The notes under the pieces are model-generated. The model had not been told where the DNA came from. It did not search any database and saw nothing but the letters and a program-made list of their open reading frames with translations. Positions 51,962 to 61,877 of a DNA stretch of 64,000 nt are shown here, piece by piece. Origin of the DNA: DAIODI01 sp046349255 (lineage in GTDB: Bacteria > Pseudomonadota > Alphaproteobacteria > Rhizobiales > Aestuariivirgaceae); contig JAXMCR010000003.1 in the NCBI GenBank assembly GCA_046349255.1, positions 558,001 to 622,000 on the forward strand. The letters run 5' to 3'. The first letter of the stretch is position 1, and each line of letters opens with the position of its first letter. Made by a program: the position numbers and the translations under genes.

Positions 51962-52051
51962 TGGCGGAGGGGGAGGGATTCGAACCCCCGGAGGGCTTGC
52001 ACCCTCAACGGTTTTCAAGACCGCCGCATTAAACCGCTCTGCCACCCCTCC
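51962..52051 (-). tRNA. tRNA-Ser (anticodon TGA)
   Basis: Read on the minus strand: acceptor stem GGAGGGG/CCCCTCC, discriminator G, encoded CCA, long variable arm and T-loop GGTTCGAATCC. The anticodon loop CTTGAAA gives TGA, reading UCA (and UCN by wobble). Class II serine tRNA, 90 bases with CCA. Confidence 0.97.
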
Positions 52052-52184
52052 GGAACGCGTCAGACAAGTTCATAACGGTTTAGCTGCCGAGAAGCACCAA
52101 CGCAACCGATGCGCCTTGCGAGGAGGATATGAACGGCAAGGCCCACAGCCACAGAAGGTTCAACCAGAAGCTTGTCGCAGTAAC

Positions 52185-55050
52185 CTACGGCTTAATGACC
52201 GCCTCTCGTGAGAAGTTCTGTGCAGTAAGCCGAGCCTTACCAACACACGCTGGATATCGGACACACGCAAGAAAGCGGCCGTATCGTCCGTCCCGTTCTA
52301 CCAACCAACCATCTTTGCATTCAGGGCACTGCGGAAAGCTGGCGCCGCACTGGCAACTGACTTCTGTCGATCCATCTGCACATCGGGGCAGCAACGTGTC
52401 ACAGCTCGGGCAGGCAGGTAGCAGGTTTCCACATAGGCGAAGATGCTCGCAGCGATACCATGTCCGGCCATCCTTTCCAGTGAGGTGGTGCAGGTGTCCG
52501 CCGCACTCTCCGCAAAAGTAGGCCTCTGCAAGTGCGTCCGTCTCCGAGACGATTCCGTAAGCCGGGTCGCTTCTCAGTTCTGTGACGAACGACGAGGGCC
52601 GCGTGGTGGATGTGAGGATCGTCAGGGTGAACCTTGCTCTGGTCATAGCGACATACATGACGCGGCGTTCCTCTGCGTTGGGGAACATCTCTGCCTCGGG
52701 GGAAACGAGGGACAGAAGTGGGTCATCTACGATTTGCGAAGGGAACCCTAGCCGTCCACTGTCGACGCCGAGAATGATCACATGATCGGCCTCCAGACCT
52801 TTCGCGGCGTGGATCGTCCTGAAATCGATGTCCAATCTCGGAAACGTCTGCCTCAAAGCGCGTACGTCCGGCTCGAGGAAACGATACCGCCCAAGGAGCA
52901 GGACGCTTGCTTGTTTCCTTCCCGTTGCGTGCCTGTCCGACATTTCCATCAGTATCTTCGACAGCTGGAGGTCATCCTCGCCCCTTGCGACCGTCACGAT
53001 GCTGATCGCGGGTTCGGTTGCCGTTCCTGCAGGAACCACCTGCTTGTGTAGCTGGGCCGAGTTCTTCAGCACGAAGGTTTTGGCGACATTGACGATCTGG
53101 TCGACCGAACGAAACGTCCGCCCCAAATCGACGGTCTCGTGCACTCCTGTCTCGTCGTCGAAGCTGCCGCCAAACTCGCTGCCGAAGCATCGCATCAAGT
53201 GGATGTCAGAACCGGCAAAGCGGAAAATCGACTGCCAGTCGTCGCCGACCGCAAAGATCCTTGTATCGGGGTGCTGCGCCTTCAGCGCTTTCAACAGACG
53301 TGCGCGGCTTTGTGAGATGTCCTGGAACTCGTCCACCAGAATGTGACGGAATGGGCTGACGTAGCGTTCTGTTTCGACATATCGCGCTGCACGAAGGATC
53401 ATGTCCTCGAAGTCGATACGATTGCCGAGTCGCTTCTGATATTCTTCGAAGACCGCAGAGAATACTCTGAGGAATGCCTTTCCCCGATTGCCCAGCTGCA
53501 TCTTGTCGGATTTGGCGAGGCAACCCTTCAGGGTGTAGCTGCCACTTTTGAATTTTCTCAGGAACGTACCAACCAGCTTGCAGAAGTCGTCCACCTGCGC
53601 GAGTTCAATCACGCGATCATAGATCGCATCGGCTGAGCGCGGCTTCAGCGTGACGTACGGCTTCAGCTTCTCTGTCAAAGTCGTCAGCAGTCGTCCCTCC
53701 TGCCGTTCGTAACTGTACGTTTCGATCAAGGTGGTTCCGTGCTTGGCGTGCACTTCGCGTTTCCACGCCATGCCCGATAGATACTCGTCCCGATCGACAA
53801 AGGGCGCAGTGAACAAGCGTTCGCGGCCCGTAGCAGCGATCTCACGTCGAACGCCGAAGTGCTCGATGTAGATGCCGCTGTCCTTCAGCCGGAAGTCCGG
53901 CTGGTAGTCGCGTCTCCCGGTACCCGGGATCTTGTATTCATAAACGGGCTCGTACTCGTATTCGATACCGTTCCTGTAGAGCCAATTCGCTATCTGCAGT
54001 TCTTCGTAACTCTTCACCCTTTCACCCTGCAAGGTTCGCAGGTCATGGCTTTCCATGTGGGAATAGAATTCTCGTTTGGTCTTGAAGTCCCATTCGGTTT
54101 TCGGCTCGATCAGACAATGTGAGAACCACTGGACTATAGCGATCGACGCCTCTGACAGCATATAGACGAGGTCTTTGAGGATCTGCTTGATCAGATTGAT
54201 GAAGGCCAGTTCGTCGGTCGCATGATCGGAGCGCGGGCTTTGATCCTTCCACGTCGCCTATGATCTCATATGCAATCGCATGGAAAGTTCGCGCGACGAT
54301 CGGAATGCCGGATCGCGCCTTCACGCGTTCCGACATTTCGGAAGCCGCGTTCTTGGCAAACGCCAACAGCAGGATCTCTTCGGGTTTGCGGATTCCGGAC
54401 ATCGCCAGATAAGCGGCCTTGGCGGTAATCACGCTGGTCTTCCCCGATCCCGCGGCAGCAAGTACGAGGGTCGCGTCTTCGTCCACGACGACCGAGAGCC
54501 GTTGTTCGAAGGTCAGAGGCTTGGCTTCGAACGTATCGAAGAAATCATTCCATCTTCCGAGTTCGGCGGCGACGAAGGCGGCGATGCCGGCGGCGCGTAC
54601 TGTTTGCGGGTCTGCGGAAAAGCTTCGCACGGTCGCGACGCGCGCACTGGCCACTGCGTCAATCGCTTGCGGCCTGATCTTGGACAGTATGGACGCATCA
54701 AGCGCCCGGGCCTTTTCCAACAGCGGCGCGACTTTGCAGGCGGCAGGATACTCCAACGGCGCTGCCAGTGCCCGTATGCTGGCGACGATCGCCTCCAGAT
54801 GTGACGACGCCCGGGCTAGCGCGCGCACGTTGAACTGGATCCAGGCTTCCCGCACCTCCCTTGAAAACGCTAATGCGTCCTCGTAGTGCGAACCCTTCAA
54901 GCTGACGTGCGGCCTCCCGTCGAGGTAGATGGAGAGGCTGGTTCCGAGAACCCGCTTTTCAATATGGGGCGGTCCCAACAGCGCCTGCAACGAAACCGAC
55001 GATGTTTGCCCGCGGCGGGTAATCTGGATGTGATCGCCGTCAAGAACCAA
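52185..55050 (-). pseudogene. UvrD/HelD-type helicase with zinc-ribbon tail, apparently frameshifted
   Basis: Two overlapping minus-strand frames together encode one superfamily 1 helicase of about 950 residues. The upstream frame (to 54043) has an N-terminal region and Walker A LAAAGSGKTSVI, then LLLAFAKNAASEM and ARTFHAIAYEIIG. The downstream frame (from about 54257) continues DELAFINLIKQIL, then Walker B ILVDEFQDIS, VGDDWQSIFRFAGSD, TIHAAKGLEADHVIIL, VMYVAMTRAR and a Cys-rich topoisomerase-like zinc ribbon (CGECGG, CPSCD, CPECKDG). Removing one base near 54222-54230 would join them. The first codon read is TTG at 55050, and the frame is open further up to 55137. It could be a decayed gene, a sequencing error or, less likely, programmed frameshifting. 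Confidence 0.75.
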
Positions 55051-55370
55051 ACAGCGAGGTGCTCTGCCGAGTGGATCTGCAGCCGTCCAAGTAACGGTCG
55101 TTGTTGCAGTCGGATCAATAAGCGCGGTCCAATTTCATGCGCAAAATCTGGTCACTTCAAGAAGCTTCAACGTTCAATCGGGAAGCTGCAGCACTCACTA
55201 CCCTTCCGCCCCGGATTGGCGCTGCTCGCCTATGCGTTGGGCTTGATTTCGAGGAACCTTCCGCACGATGGCCAGGCCGATCTGCAGTCTTACTTAATTC
55301 GTGACACAATTAAAGGTAGAAAGCGGTTTAGATATCCACCGTTTCGAGGCGGCTTTCTAGGCTCTCACGC
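55051..55370. other. Intergenic region between helicase and Rrf2 gene
   Basis: AT-richer than its surroundings. It holds the palindrome TTAATT-N8-AATTAA at 55294-55313 and an 8-bp inverted repeat TAGAAAGC/GCTTTCTA (55317-55324 with 55352-55359), a weak candidate for the Rrf2 terminator. The helicase frame may begin in its left part (up to 55134). Nothing else is seen. Confidence 0.5.
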
Positions 55371-55790
55371 TCACGCAGCAACCCCCGCCGCAATGTCGTC
55401 GAGGGTCGAGCCGGCGAGCGCTGCGAGGAGGCCTTCCTGGGCAGTCTGGAGCGGTGTTTCCAGCGCCTTCTGGATGCGGGCGCCGACCGGGCACTTGTCG
55501 TTCGGCGGCGAGGCGTGCGGCTTGAACAGGCGGTTGTCCTCCACCGCCTTGTAGACGTCGGCCAGTGAAATCGCCGACGACGGCTTCGCCAGTGCGAATC
55601 CACCGTGCCGGCCGGCTGTCGAGACCACGAGATGCGCCTGCTCGAGCGCCGTCATCAGCCGGCGGATGACGACCGGGTTCGTCCCCACGCTCTGCGCGAT
55701 CAGTTTGGAGCACACCGGATCCCGCCCGCCGCGGTGGGCGAGGACGGCCAGAATGTGCAGCGCGACGACGAATTTCGACGATGACAGCAT
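55371..55790 (-). CDS. Rrf2 family transcriptional regulator
   Basis: A 139-residue winged-helix regulator: FVVALHILAVLAHRGG, SVGTNPVVIRRLMTALEQAHLV (recognition helix) and the wing TAGRHGGFALAKP. Only two cysteines are seen (VCSKL and DKCPVG), not the three-Cys iron-sulfur set of IscR or NsrR, so it resembles YwnA-type members. The ATG at 55790 was chosen because the domain begins immediately. It is divergent from the FtsB-like gene across 127 bases. Confidence 0.88.
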   Translation of the reverse strand: MLSSSKFVVALHILAVLAHRGGRDPVCSKLIAQSVGTNPVVIRRLMTALEQAHLVVSTAGRHGGFALAKPSSAISLADVYKAVEDNRLFKPHASPPNDKCPVGARIQKALETPLQTAQEGLLAALAGSTLDDIAAGVAA

Positions 55791-55917
55791 CGTGACGGGG
55801 AACCTCGTTTCCCCTGAGATAGAGGGGCGGACGCCTGCCTGCAAGCACGCCCTCTCCTTAGCCTTTCGTTAAGGATATCCGCGCACCTTCCGGGAACGCA
55901 GCGTTTCGGGGCGTTTC

Positions 55918-56226
55918 ATGCGAATCCGGTTCTTCGACCTGGCCGTCACCGTAGGGTGCCTGACACTTGGCGGCTATATCGGCTGGCACATCCAGCACGG
56001 GCCGCGCAGCCTCGAGAACCGGGCGCAAATCGAGGAAAAGATCGCCGGACTGGAAAAGCAGCGCGACGACATCCGGCAGGAACGGCAACGGCTGGAGAAG
56101 AAGGTGGCGCTCCTGCGCCCGGATTCCGTCGACCCCGATCTCCTCGATGAGCTTGCCCGCGGAACCCTGGGATACGGGGCAAAGGGCGACATCGTCCTCG
56201 AACTCCACCCGCTCAACCCGAATTGA
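55918..56226 (+). CDS. FtsB/DivIC-like septum protein
   Basis: A 102-residue bitopic membrane protein: one N-terminal helix (about 7-24) and a coiled coil (about 35-70, EEKIAGLEKQRDDIRQERQRLEKK; quoted in parts EEKIAGLEK and RQERQRLEKK), then LLDELARGTLGYG, the hallmark of DivIC/FtsB. It should join FtsL and FtsQ at the division site. Its place just before pdhA is usual in alphaproteobacteria. Confidence 0.85.
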   Translation: MRIRFFDLAVTVGCLTLGGYIGWHIQHGPRSLENRAQIEEKIAGLEKQRDDIRQERQRLEKKVALLRPDSVDPDLLDELARGTLGYGAKGDIVLELHPLNPN

Positions 56227-56318
56227 AGGATCGGCAGGAACCGCGACATTTCGGTTCTTGTTGACGCTGGCTTGCTGCTATCGTTCTGTCAGTCGGAACG
56301 GCAAGGCACGGAGAAGGC

Positions 56319-57323
56319 ATGGCCAAGCGGACGGACACCAGCGAAGCCCCCCTCGAGTTCTCGCGCGACCAGGAACTGTCCGCCTATCGCAGCATGCTGC
56401 TGATCCGCCGGTTCGAGGAGCGCGCGGGACAGCTTTACGGCATGGGCTACATCGGCGGCTTCTGCCACCTCTACATCGGCCAGGAGGCGGTTGTCGTCGG
56501 GCTGCAGATGTGCCTGAAGGAGGGCGACGAGGTCGTGACCTCGTATCGCGACCATGGCCATATGCTCGCCTGCGGCATGGACCCCAAGGGCGTGATGGCG
56601 GAACTCACCGGCCGCCGGAACGGGTATTCCAAGGGCAAGGGCGGCTCGATGCACATGTTCAGCCGCGAGAAGAATTTTTATGGCGGCCACGGGATCGTCG
56701 GCGCGCAGGTGCCCATCGGGGCGGGGCTCGCCTTCGCCAACAAGTACCGCGGCAACGACAACGTCAGCGTCACCTATTTCGGTGAGGGCGCGTCGAACCA
56801 GGGGCAGGTCTACGAGACCTTCAACATGGCCTCGCTCTGGAAGCTGCCGGTGATCTTCGTCATCGAGAACAACCGCTACGCCATGGGCACGTCGATCACG
56901 CGTGCGTCCGCGAAATCCGAGGAACTCTACCTGCGCGGCGCGGCCTTCGGCATCGAGGGCGAGCAGGTCGATGGCATGGATGTCCGCGCCGTGAAGGCGG
57001 CCGGCGAAAAGGCCGTGGCGCACTGCCGGGCGGGCAAGGGGCCCTACGTGCTCGAGATGCTCACTTACCGCTACCGCGGCCACTCGATGTCGGACCCGGC
57101 GAAGTACCGCACCAAGGACGAAGTGCAGAAGATGCGCGACGAGCACGACCCGATAGAGCAGGTAAAGCAGCGCCTGATCGCCTCGAAGATGGCGGAGGAG
57201 GACGAGATCAAGAAGATCGACGCCGATATTCGCGCGATCGTCGCAGAGGCAGCCGAATTTGCCCAGAACGACCCCGAGCCTGATCCGTCGGAACTGTGGA
57301 CCGACGTCTACGCTCCCGCCTGA
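56319..57323 (+). CDS. pdhA: Pyruvate dehydrogenase E1 component, alpha subunit
   Basis: A 334-residue thiamine-diphosphate enzyme subunit that decarboxylates pyruvate together with PdhB. The TPP motif starts at GEGASNQG (about 155) and ends at the Asn of VIENNRYAMGTS. The active-site loop MLTYRYRGHSMSDPAKYRT is intact. It opens the operon pdhA-pdhB-DUF1488-pdhC-lpdA. Confidence 0.96.
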   Translation: MAKRTDTSEAPLEFSRDQELSAYRSMLLIRRFEERAGQLYGMGYIGGFCHLYIGQEAVVVGLQMCLKEGDEVVTSYRDHGHMLACGMDPKGVMAELTGRRNGYSKGKGGSMHMFSREKNFYGGHGIVGAQVPIGAGLAFANKYRGNDNVSVTYFGEGASNQGQVYETFNMASLWKLPVIFVIENNRYAMGTSITRASAKSEELYLRGAAFGIEGEQVDGMDVRAVKAAGEKAVAHCRAGKGPYVLEMLTYRYRGHSMSDPAKYRTKDEVQKMRDEHDPIEQVKQRLIASKMAEEDEIKKIDADIRAIVAEAAEFAQNDPEPDPSELWTDVYAPA

Positions 57324-57333
57324 GGCCATCGTC

Positions 57334-58737
57334 ATGTCCGTAGAAATTCTGATGCCCGCACTGTCGCCTACCATGGAGGAGGGCAAGCTTGCCCGATGGC
57401 TGAAGCAGGAAGGCGACATGGTGAAGTCCGGCGACGTGCTCGCCGAGATCGAGACCGACAAGGCCACTATGGAAGTTGAAGCGGTGGATGAAGGACGCCT
57501 CACCAAGATCCTGATTCCAGCCGGAACCGAGAACGTGAAGGTCAACACGCCGATTGCCGTGATCGGCGACGGTGCGTCACAGACCGCGGCCGCGGCACCC
57601 GCTCCAGCTCCGGCTCCGCAAGGTAACGGTGCGGCAGCGCCGGCTGCCTCGCCGCTGGCGGCTCCCGCGCTGCAAGTCGCACCCGCTCCGCCGCCGCAGC
57701 CGCTCGCCCCAACGCCGCGGCTTCAGGAAGACCCGGAAGTGCCCGCCGGCACCGAAATGGTGCAGATGACGGTGCGCGAGGCGCTCCGCGACGCGATGGC
57801 GGAAGAGATGCGCCGCGACCCGAACGTGTTTCTGATCGGGGAGGAAGTCGGCCAGTACCAGGGCGCTTACAAGATCAGCCAGGGGCTGCTCGACGAGTTC
57901 GGCCCGCAGCGCGTGGTCGACACGCCGATCACCGAGTACGGTTTTACCGGGCTGGCCGTGGGCGCGGCATTCGCGGGGCTTCGGCCGATCGTCGAGTTCA
58001 TGACCTTCAATTTTTCGATGCAGGCGATTGACCACATCGTCAATTCGGCCGCCAAGACCCGCTACATGTCCGGCGGCCAGATGGACGCGCCGATGGTGTT
58101 CCGCGGTCCGAACGGCGCTGCCGCCCGGGTCGCCGCCCAGCACAGTCAGGATTTCGCCGCGTGGTACGCGCAGATCCCCGGCCTCAAGGTGATCCAGCCC
58201 TACACCGCCGCCGACGCGAAGGGTCTCCTCAAGGCCGCCATTCGCGATCCGAACCCGGTGATCTTCCTCGAGAACGAGATCCTCTACGGCCGCACCTTCG
58301 ACGTGCCCAAGCTCGATGACTGGGTGCTGCCGATCGGCAAGGCGCGGATCGCCCGCACGGGCAAGGACGCGACGATCGTGTCCTTCGGTATCTCGATGGC
58401 GCACTCGCTCGCCGCCGCCGAGGCGCTGGCGGGCGAGGGGATCGACGTCGAGGTCGTCGACCTGCGCACGCTCCGGCCCATGGACATCCCGACCGTCGTC
58501 GAGAGCGTGAAGAAGACCAACCGCTGCGTGGTCGTCGAGGAGGGCTTTCCCGTCTGCTCCATCGGCTCGGAAGTCTCCGCGCAGCTCATGGAGCACGCCT
58601 TCGACTGGCTCGATGCGCCGGTGGGCCGCGTCGCCGGCCGCGACGTGCCGATGCCGTATGCGGCGAACCTCGAGAAGCTGGCGCTGCCGACCACCGCCGA
58701 GATCGTGGCGGCGGTCAAATCCGTCCTCTACCGGTGA
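57334..58737 (+). CDS. pdhB: Pyruvate dehydrogenase E1 component, beta subunit with lipoyl domain
   Basis: A 467-residue protein. The first 80 residues are a lipoyl domain (lipoyl Lys43 in ETDKATMEVEA) joined by an Ala/Pro linker (about 85-135) to the transketolase-like beta chain (VREALRDAMAEEM, DTPITEYGFTGLAVGAAFAG, and the C-terminal DLRTLRPMDIPTVVESVKK). The extra lipoyl domain on E1 beta is an alphaproteobacterial trait. The ATG at 57334 is 10 bases after pdhA. LipB (692-1411) helps lipoylate it. Confidence 0.96.
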   Translation: MSVEILMPALSPTMEEGKLARWLKQEGDMVKSGDVLAEIETDKATMEVEAVDEGRLTKILIPAGTENVKVNTPIAVIGDGASQTAAAAPAPAPAPQGNGAAAPAASPLAAPALQVAPAPPPQPLAPTPRLQEDPEVPAGTEMVQMTVREALRDAMAEEMRRDPNVFLIGEEVGQYQGAYKISQGLLDEFGPQRVVDTPITEYGFTGLAVGAAFAGLRPIVEFMTFNFSMQAIDHIVNSAAKTRYMSGGQMDAPMVFRGPNGAAARVAAQHSQDFAAWYAQIPGLKVIQPYTAADAKGLLKAAIRDPNPVIFLENEILYGRTFDVPKLDDWVLPIGKARIARTGKDATIVSFGISMAHSLAAAEALAGEGIDVEVVDLRTLRPMDIPTVVESVKKTNRCVVVEEGFPVCSIGSEVSAQLMEHAFDWLDAPVGRVAGRDVPMPYAANLEKLALPTTAEIVAAVKSVLYR

Positions 58738-58742
58738 CGTAA

Positions 58743-59045
58743 ATGAGCGAGCTTGCCTTCACCAGTGACGAGCGGCTGTTCGACGGCCACCTCGTCCGTT
58801 TCGCCGGGACGAGCGGCGACCGCAAGGTGCGGTGTGCCGTGACCCTCATTGCGCTGAAGCAGCTCGACCCCTCGCTGCCGCACGAAGGCCTGCTGCCGTC
58901 GGACCTGTTCGTGTCGGCCTACGACCGGCACATGACCGACATCCACCACATCTGCCGCCAGAAGCACGCCCGGGGCGACTACGAGACCGAAGGCGAGATC
59001 GACATCGTCGTGCATCGCGCCGACGTGCAGCGGCGTTCCGCCTGA
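58743..59045 (+). CDS. DUF1488-like small protein in the pdh operon
   Basis: A 100-residue soluble protein: LAFTSDERLFDGHLVRF, VRCAVTLIALKQL, then IHHICRQKHARG and EIDIVV. The pattern fits DUF1488, a family of unknown function. It lies between pdhB (5 bases) and pdhC (16 bases) and is thus cotranscribed. The family match is by eye. Confidence 0.7.
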   Translation: MSELAFTSDERLFDGHLVRFAGTSGDRKVRCAVTLIALKQLDPSLPHEGLLPSDLFVSAYDRHMTDIHHICRQKHARGDYETEGEIDIVVHRADVQRRSA

Positions 59046-59061
59046 CCGACCGGGGTAAGCC

Positions 59062-60381
59062 ATGCCGACGCCCATCCTGATGCCCGCCCTGTCGCCCACG
59101 ATGGAGAAGGGCAAGCTCGCCAAGTGGCTGAAGCGCGAGGGAGATTCGATCAAGGCCGGCGACGTGATCGCCGAGATCGAGACCGACAAGGCGACGATGG
59201 AGGTCGAAGCGGTCGACGAGGGCAAGCTCGGCAAGATCATGGTGCCGGAAGGGACCGAGGACGTCGCCGTCAACACGCCGATCGCGATGATCGTAGGCGA
59301 GGGCGAACGGGAAGAGCAGGGAACGCCGGCTCCGGCCGCGGCGAAGCCTGCGCCGGCCCCGACGCCGCCTGCGGCGCCTGCTCCGGCTCCTGCCGCCGCA
59401 ACCCCGCCGCCAAAGCCCGTCGCGAGCGGCAACGGCGCTGCGCCGACGTCCGGCGGGCGCGTGTTCGCCTCGCCTCTGGCGAAGCGGCTGGCGAAAGAGG
59501 CGGGCGTCGACATCGCCGGACTGAAGGGTTCCGGCCCGCATGGCCGCATCGTGAAGGCCGATGTGCTCGCCCAGAAGGATACTGCACCCAAGGCCCAGGC
59601 CGCCGCGCCTGTCGCATCTGCCGGTGCCAAACCGCCGGCAATCACCGATGCGGTCATCGCAAAGATGTACGAGCCGGGCTCCTACGATGCCGTGCCGCAC
59701 GACGGCATGCGCAAGACGATCGCCTCGCGCCTGCAGGAAGCCAAGCAGACGATCCCGCACTTCTACCTCACCGTGGACTGCGTCCTCGACGACCTGCTGT
59801 CCGCGCGAGAAAAGCTCAACGCGCTGGCGCCCGCGGGGCCGGACAAGCAACCGGCCTGGAAGCTGTCGGTGAACGACCTGATCATAAAGGCGCTGGCGAT
59901 GGCGCTGCGCCGTGTGCCGGACGCCAACGTAACCTGGACCGAGGGCGCGATGCTGCGCCACAAGACCGTCGACGTCGGCGTGGCGGTGGCGATCGAGGGC
60001 GGTCTCTTCACGCCGGTCATCCGCAATGCCGACACGAAGCCCTTGTCGCAGATCTCGCTCGAGATGAAGGATCTTGCCGACCGGGCGCGCAAGCGCCGGC
60101 TCGCCCCGCACGAATACCAGGGCGGCACGTCGGCAGTGTCGAACCTCGGCATGTTTGGCGTGAAGCAGTTCGACGCGGTGATCAACCCGCCGCACGCGAC
60201 TATCCTGGCGGTCGGCGCTGGCGAGCAGCGGCCGGTCGTCGTGAACGGCGCCGTGACGGTGAAGACGGTCATGTCGGCCACGCTCAGCTGCGATCATCGT
60301 GCGGTCGACGGCGCCGTGGGCGCGCGATTGCTGCAGGCGTTCAAGCAGTTCATCGAGCAGCCCGTCCTGATGCTCGCCTGA
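59062..60381 (+). CDS. pdhC: Dihydrolipoamide acetyltransferase (E2) of pyruvate dehydrogenase
   Basis: A 439-residue core enzyme that transfers acetyl from lipoate to CoA. Domains: one lipoyl domain (Lys43 in ETDKATMEVEA), Ala/Pro linker, peripheral-subunit-binding domain (FASPLAKRLAKEAGVD through GRIVKADV, about 134-170) and catalytic domain with SCDHRAVDGAVGARLL near the C-terminus (His and Asp of the active site). The lipoyl domain is nearly the same as in PdhB. Confidence 0.96.
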   Translation: MPTPILMPALSPTMEKGKLAKWLKREGDSIKAGDVIAEIETDKATMEVEAVDEGKLGKIMVPEGTEDVAVNTPIAMIVGEGEREEQGTPAPAAAKPAPAPTPPAAPAPAPAAATPPPKPVASGNGAAPTSGGRVFASPLAKRLAKEAGVDIAGLKGSGPHGRIVKADVLAQKDTAPKAQAAAPVASAGAKPPAITDAVIAKMYEPGSYDAVPHDGMRKTIASRLQEAKQTIPHFYLTVDCVLDDLLSAREKLNALAPAGPDKQPAWKLSVNDLIIKALAMALRRVPDANVTWTEGAMLRHKTVDVGVAVAIEGGLFTPVIRNADTKPLSQISLEMKDLADRARKRRLAPHEYQGGTSAVSNLGMFGVKQFDAVINPPHATILAVGAGEQRPVVVNGAVTVKTVMSATLSCDHRAVDGAVGARLLQAFKQFIEQPVLMLA

Positions 60382-60413
60382 TCCGTCAACTTCAGTCCTG
60401 AACCGGTTGGTCC

Positions 60414-61856
60414 ATGAGCGATAATGCCTTCGACGTCCTGATCATCGGTTCGGGTCCCGGCGGATACGTCACCGCGATCCGCTCGGCGCAGCTCGGGTTC
60501 AAGACCGCCATCGTCGAGCGCGAGCACCTGGGCGGCATCTGCCTCAACTGGGGCTGCATCCCGACGAAGGCGCTGCTGCGGTCGGCGGAAATCTACCACT
60601 ACCTGACGCACGGAGCGGACTACGGCGTGAAGGCCGAGAACGTGTCGTTCGATGCAGCCGCCATCGTGAAGCGCTCGCGCGGCGTCTCCGGCCGGCTCAA
60701 CATGGGCGTCGGCGGGTTGCTCAAGAAGAACAAGGTTTCGGTCATCTGGGGCGAGGCGAAGATCACCGGCCCCGGCAAGGTGGTCGTGTCGAAGCCCGCA
60801 AAGCCCGCCGTCGAGCCGCAGCATCCCCCGCCGCGGGGCACGCTGGGCGAGGGCGAGTACGGCGCAAAGCACATCATCATCGCGACCGGCGCCCGGCCGC
60901 GCGTACTTCCAGGCCTCGAGCCCGACGGCAAGCTCGTATGGACCTACTTCGAGGCGATGGTGCCGAAGGCGATTCCGAAATCGCTGCTCGTCGTCGGCTC
61001 GGGCGCGATCGGCATCGAGTTCGCCTCGTTCTACCGCACGCTCGGCGCAGAGGTGACGGTGGTCGAGATCCTCGACCAGATCCTCCCCGTCGAGGACGCC
61101 GAGATCGCCGCCTTCGCACGCAAGCAGTTCGAGAAGCAGGGGATTCGGATCCTGACCGGCACCAAGGTCGCGAAGCTCGACAAGGCGGCCGACAGCGTGA
61201 CGGCGACGCTCGTCGATGCCAAGGGCGCGGAAACGAAGCTCACCGTGGAGCGGGTGATTTCCGCCGTCGGCGTCGTGGGCAACGTCGAGGGAATCGGGCT
61301 CGAGACGGTCGGCATCAAGACCGACCGGGGAATCGTCACGGTCGACGGATTCGGGCGCACGAACGTGCCGGGGTTCTACGCGATCGGCGACGTGGCAGGC
61401 CCGCCGATGCTCGCCCACAAGGCCGAGCACGAGGGCGTCGTCTGTGTCGAGAAGATCAAGGGGCTCGACGTTCATGCCCTCGACAAGGCGCTGATCCCGG
61501 GCTGCACCTACTGCCACCCGCAGGTCGCTTCCGTCGGCCTCACCGAGGCCAAGGCGAAGGCCGCGGGGCACGAGGTAAGGGTGGGTCGCTTCCCCTTCCT
61601 CGCCAACGGCAAGGCGATCGCGCTCGGCGAGGACCAGGGCCTCGTGAAGACGGTGTTCGACGCAAAGACCGGCCAACTTCTGGGCGCCCACATGGTAGGT
61701 GCCGAGGTTACCGAGCTGATCCAGGGGTATGTCGTTGCGATGAACCTCGAGACGACAGAGGCCGAACTGATGCACACGGTCTTCCCGCACCCGACACTTT
61801 CGGAGATGATGCACGAGAGCGTGCTCGACGCGTATGGCCGCGTCATTCACATGTAG
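60414..61856 (+). CDS. lpdA: Dihydrolipoyl dehydrogenase (E3)
   Basis: A 480-residue flavoprotein disulfide reductase that reoxidises dihydrolipoate with NAD. The FAD motif is VLIIGSGPGGYVTAIRSAQ, the redox disulfide GGICLNWGCIPTKALL, the NAD motif LLVVGSGAIGIEFASFY and the C-terminal His-Glu block FPHPTLSEMMHE. A short Pro-rich insert (about residues 135-145) is seen. It closes the pdh operon. Confidence 0.96.
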   Translation: MSDNAFDVLIIGSGPGGYVTAIRSAQLGFKTAIVEREHLGGICLNWGCIPTKALLRSAEIYHYLTHGADYGVKAENVSFDAAAIVKRSRGVSGRLNMGVGGLLKKNKVSVIWGEAKITGPGKVVVSKPAKPAVEPQHPPPRGTLGEGEYGAKHIIIATGARPRVLPGLEPDGKLVWTYFEAMVPKAIPKSLLVVGSGAIGIEFASFYRTLGAEVTVVEILDQILPVEDAEIAAFARKQFEKQGIRILTGTKVAKLDKAADSVTATLVDAKGAETKLTVERVISAVGVVGNVEGIGLETVGIKTDRGIVTVDGFGRTNVPGFYAIGDVAGPPMLAHKAEHEGVVCVEKIKGLDVHALDKALIPGCTYCHPQVASVGLTEAKAKAAGHEVRVGRFPFLANGKAIALGEDQGLVKTVFDAKTGQLLGAHMVGAEVTELIQGYVVAMNLETTEAELMHTVFPHPTLSEMMHESVLDAYGRVIHM

Positions 61857-61877
61857 AGGCAGGAAAGAGGGGCGGAG

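Noticed and set aside
51962..55050. Genomic island inserted at tRNA-Ser next to the helicase
   Set aside because: The helicase lies on the 5' side of the tRNA, no integrase is present and no direct repeat of the tRNA 3' end was found; the somewhat lower GC is not enough.
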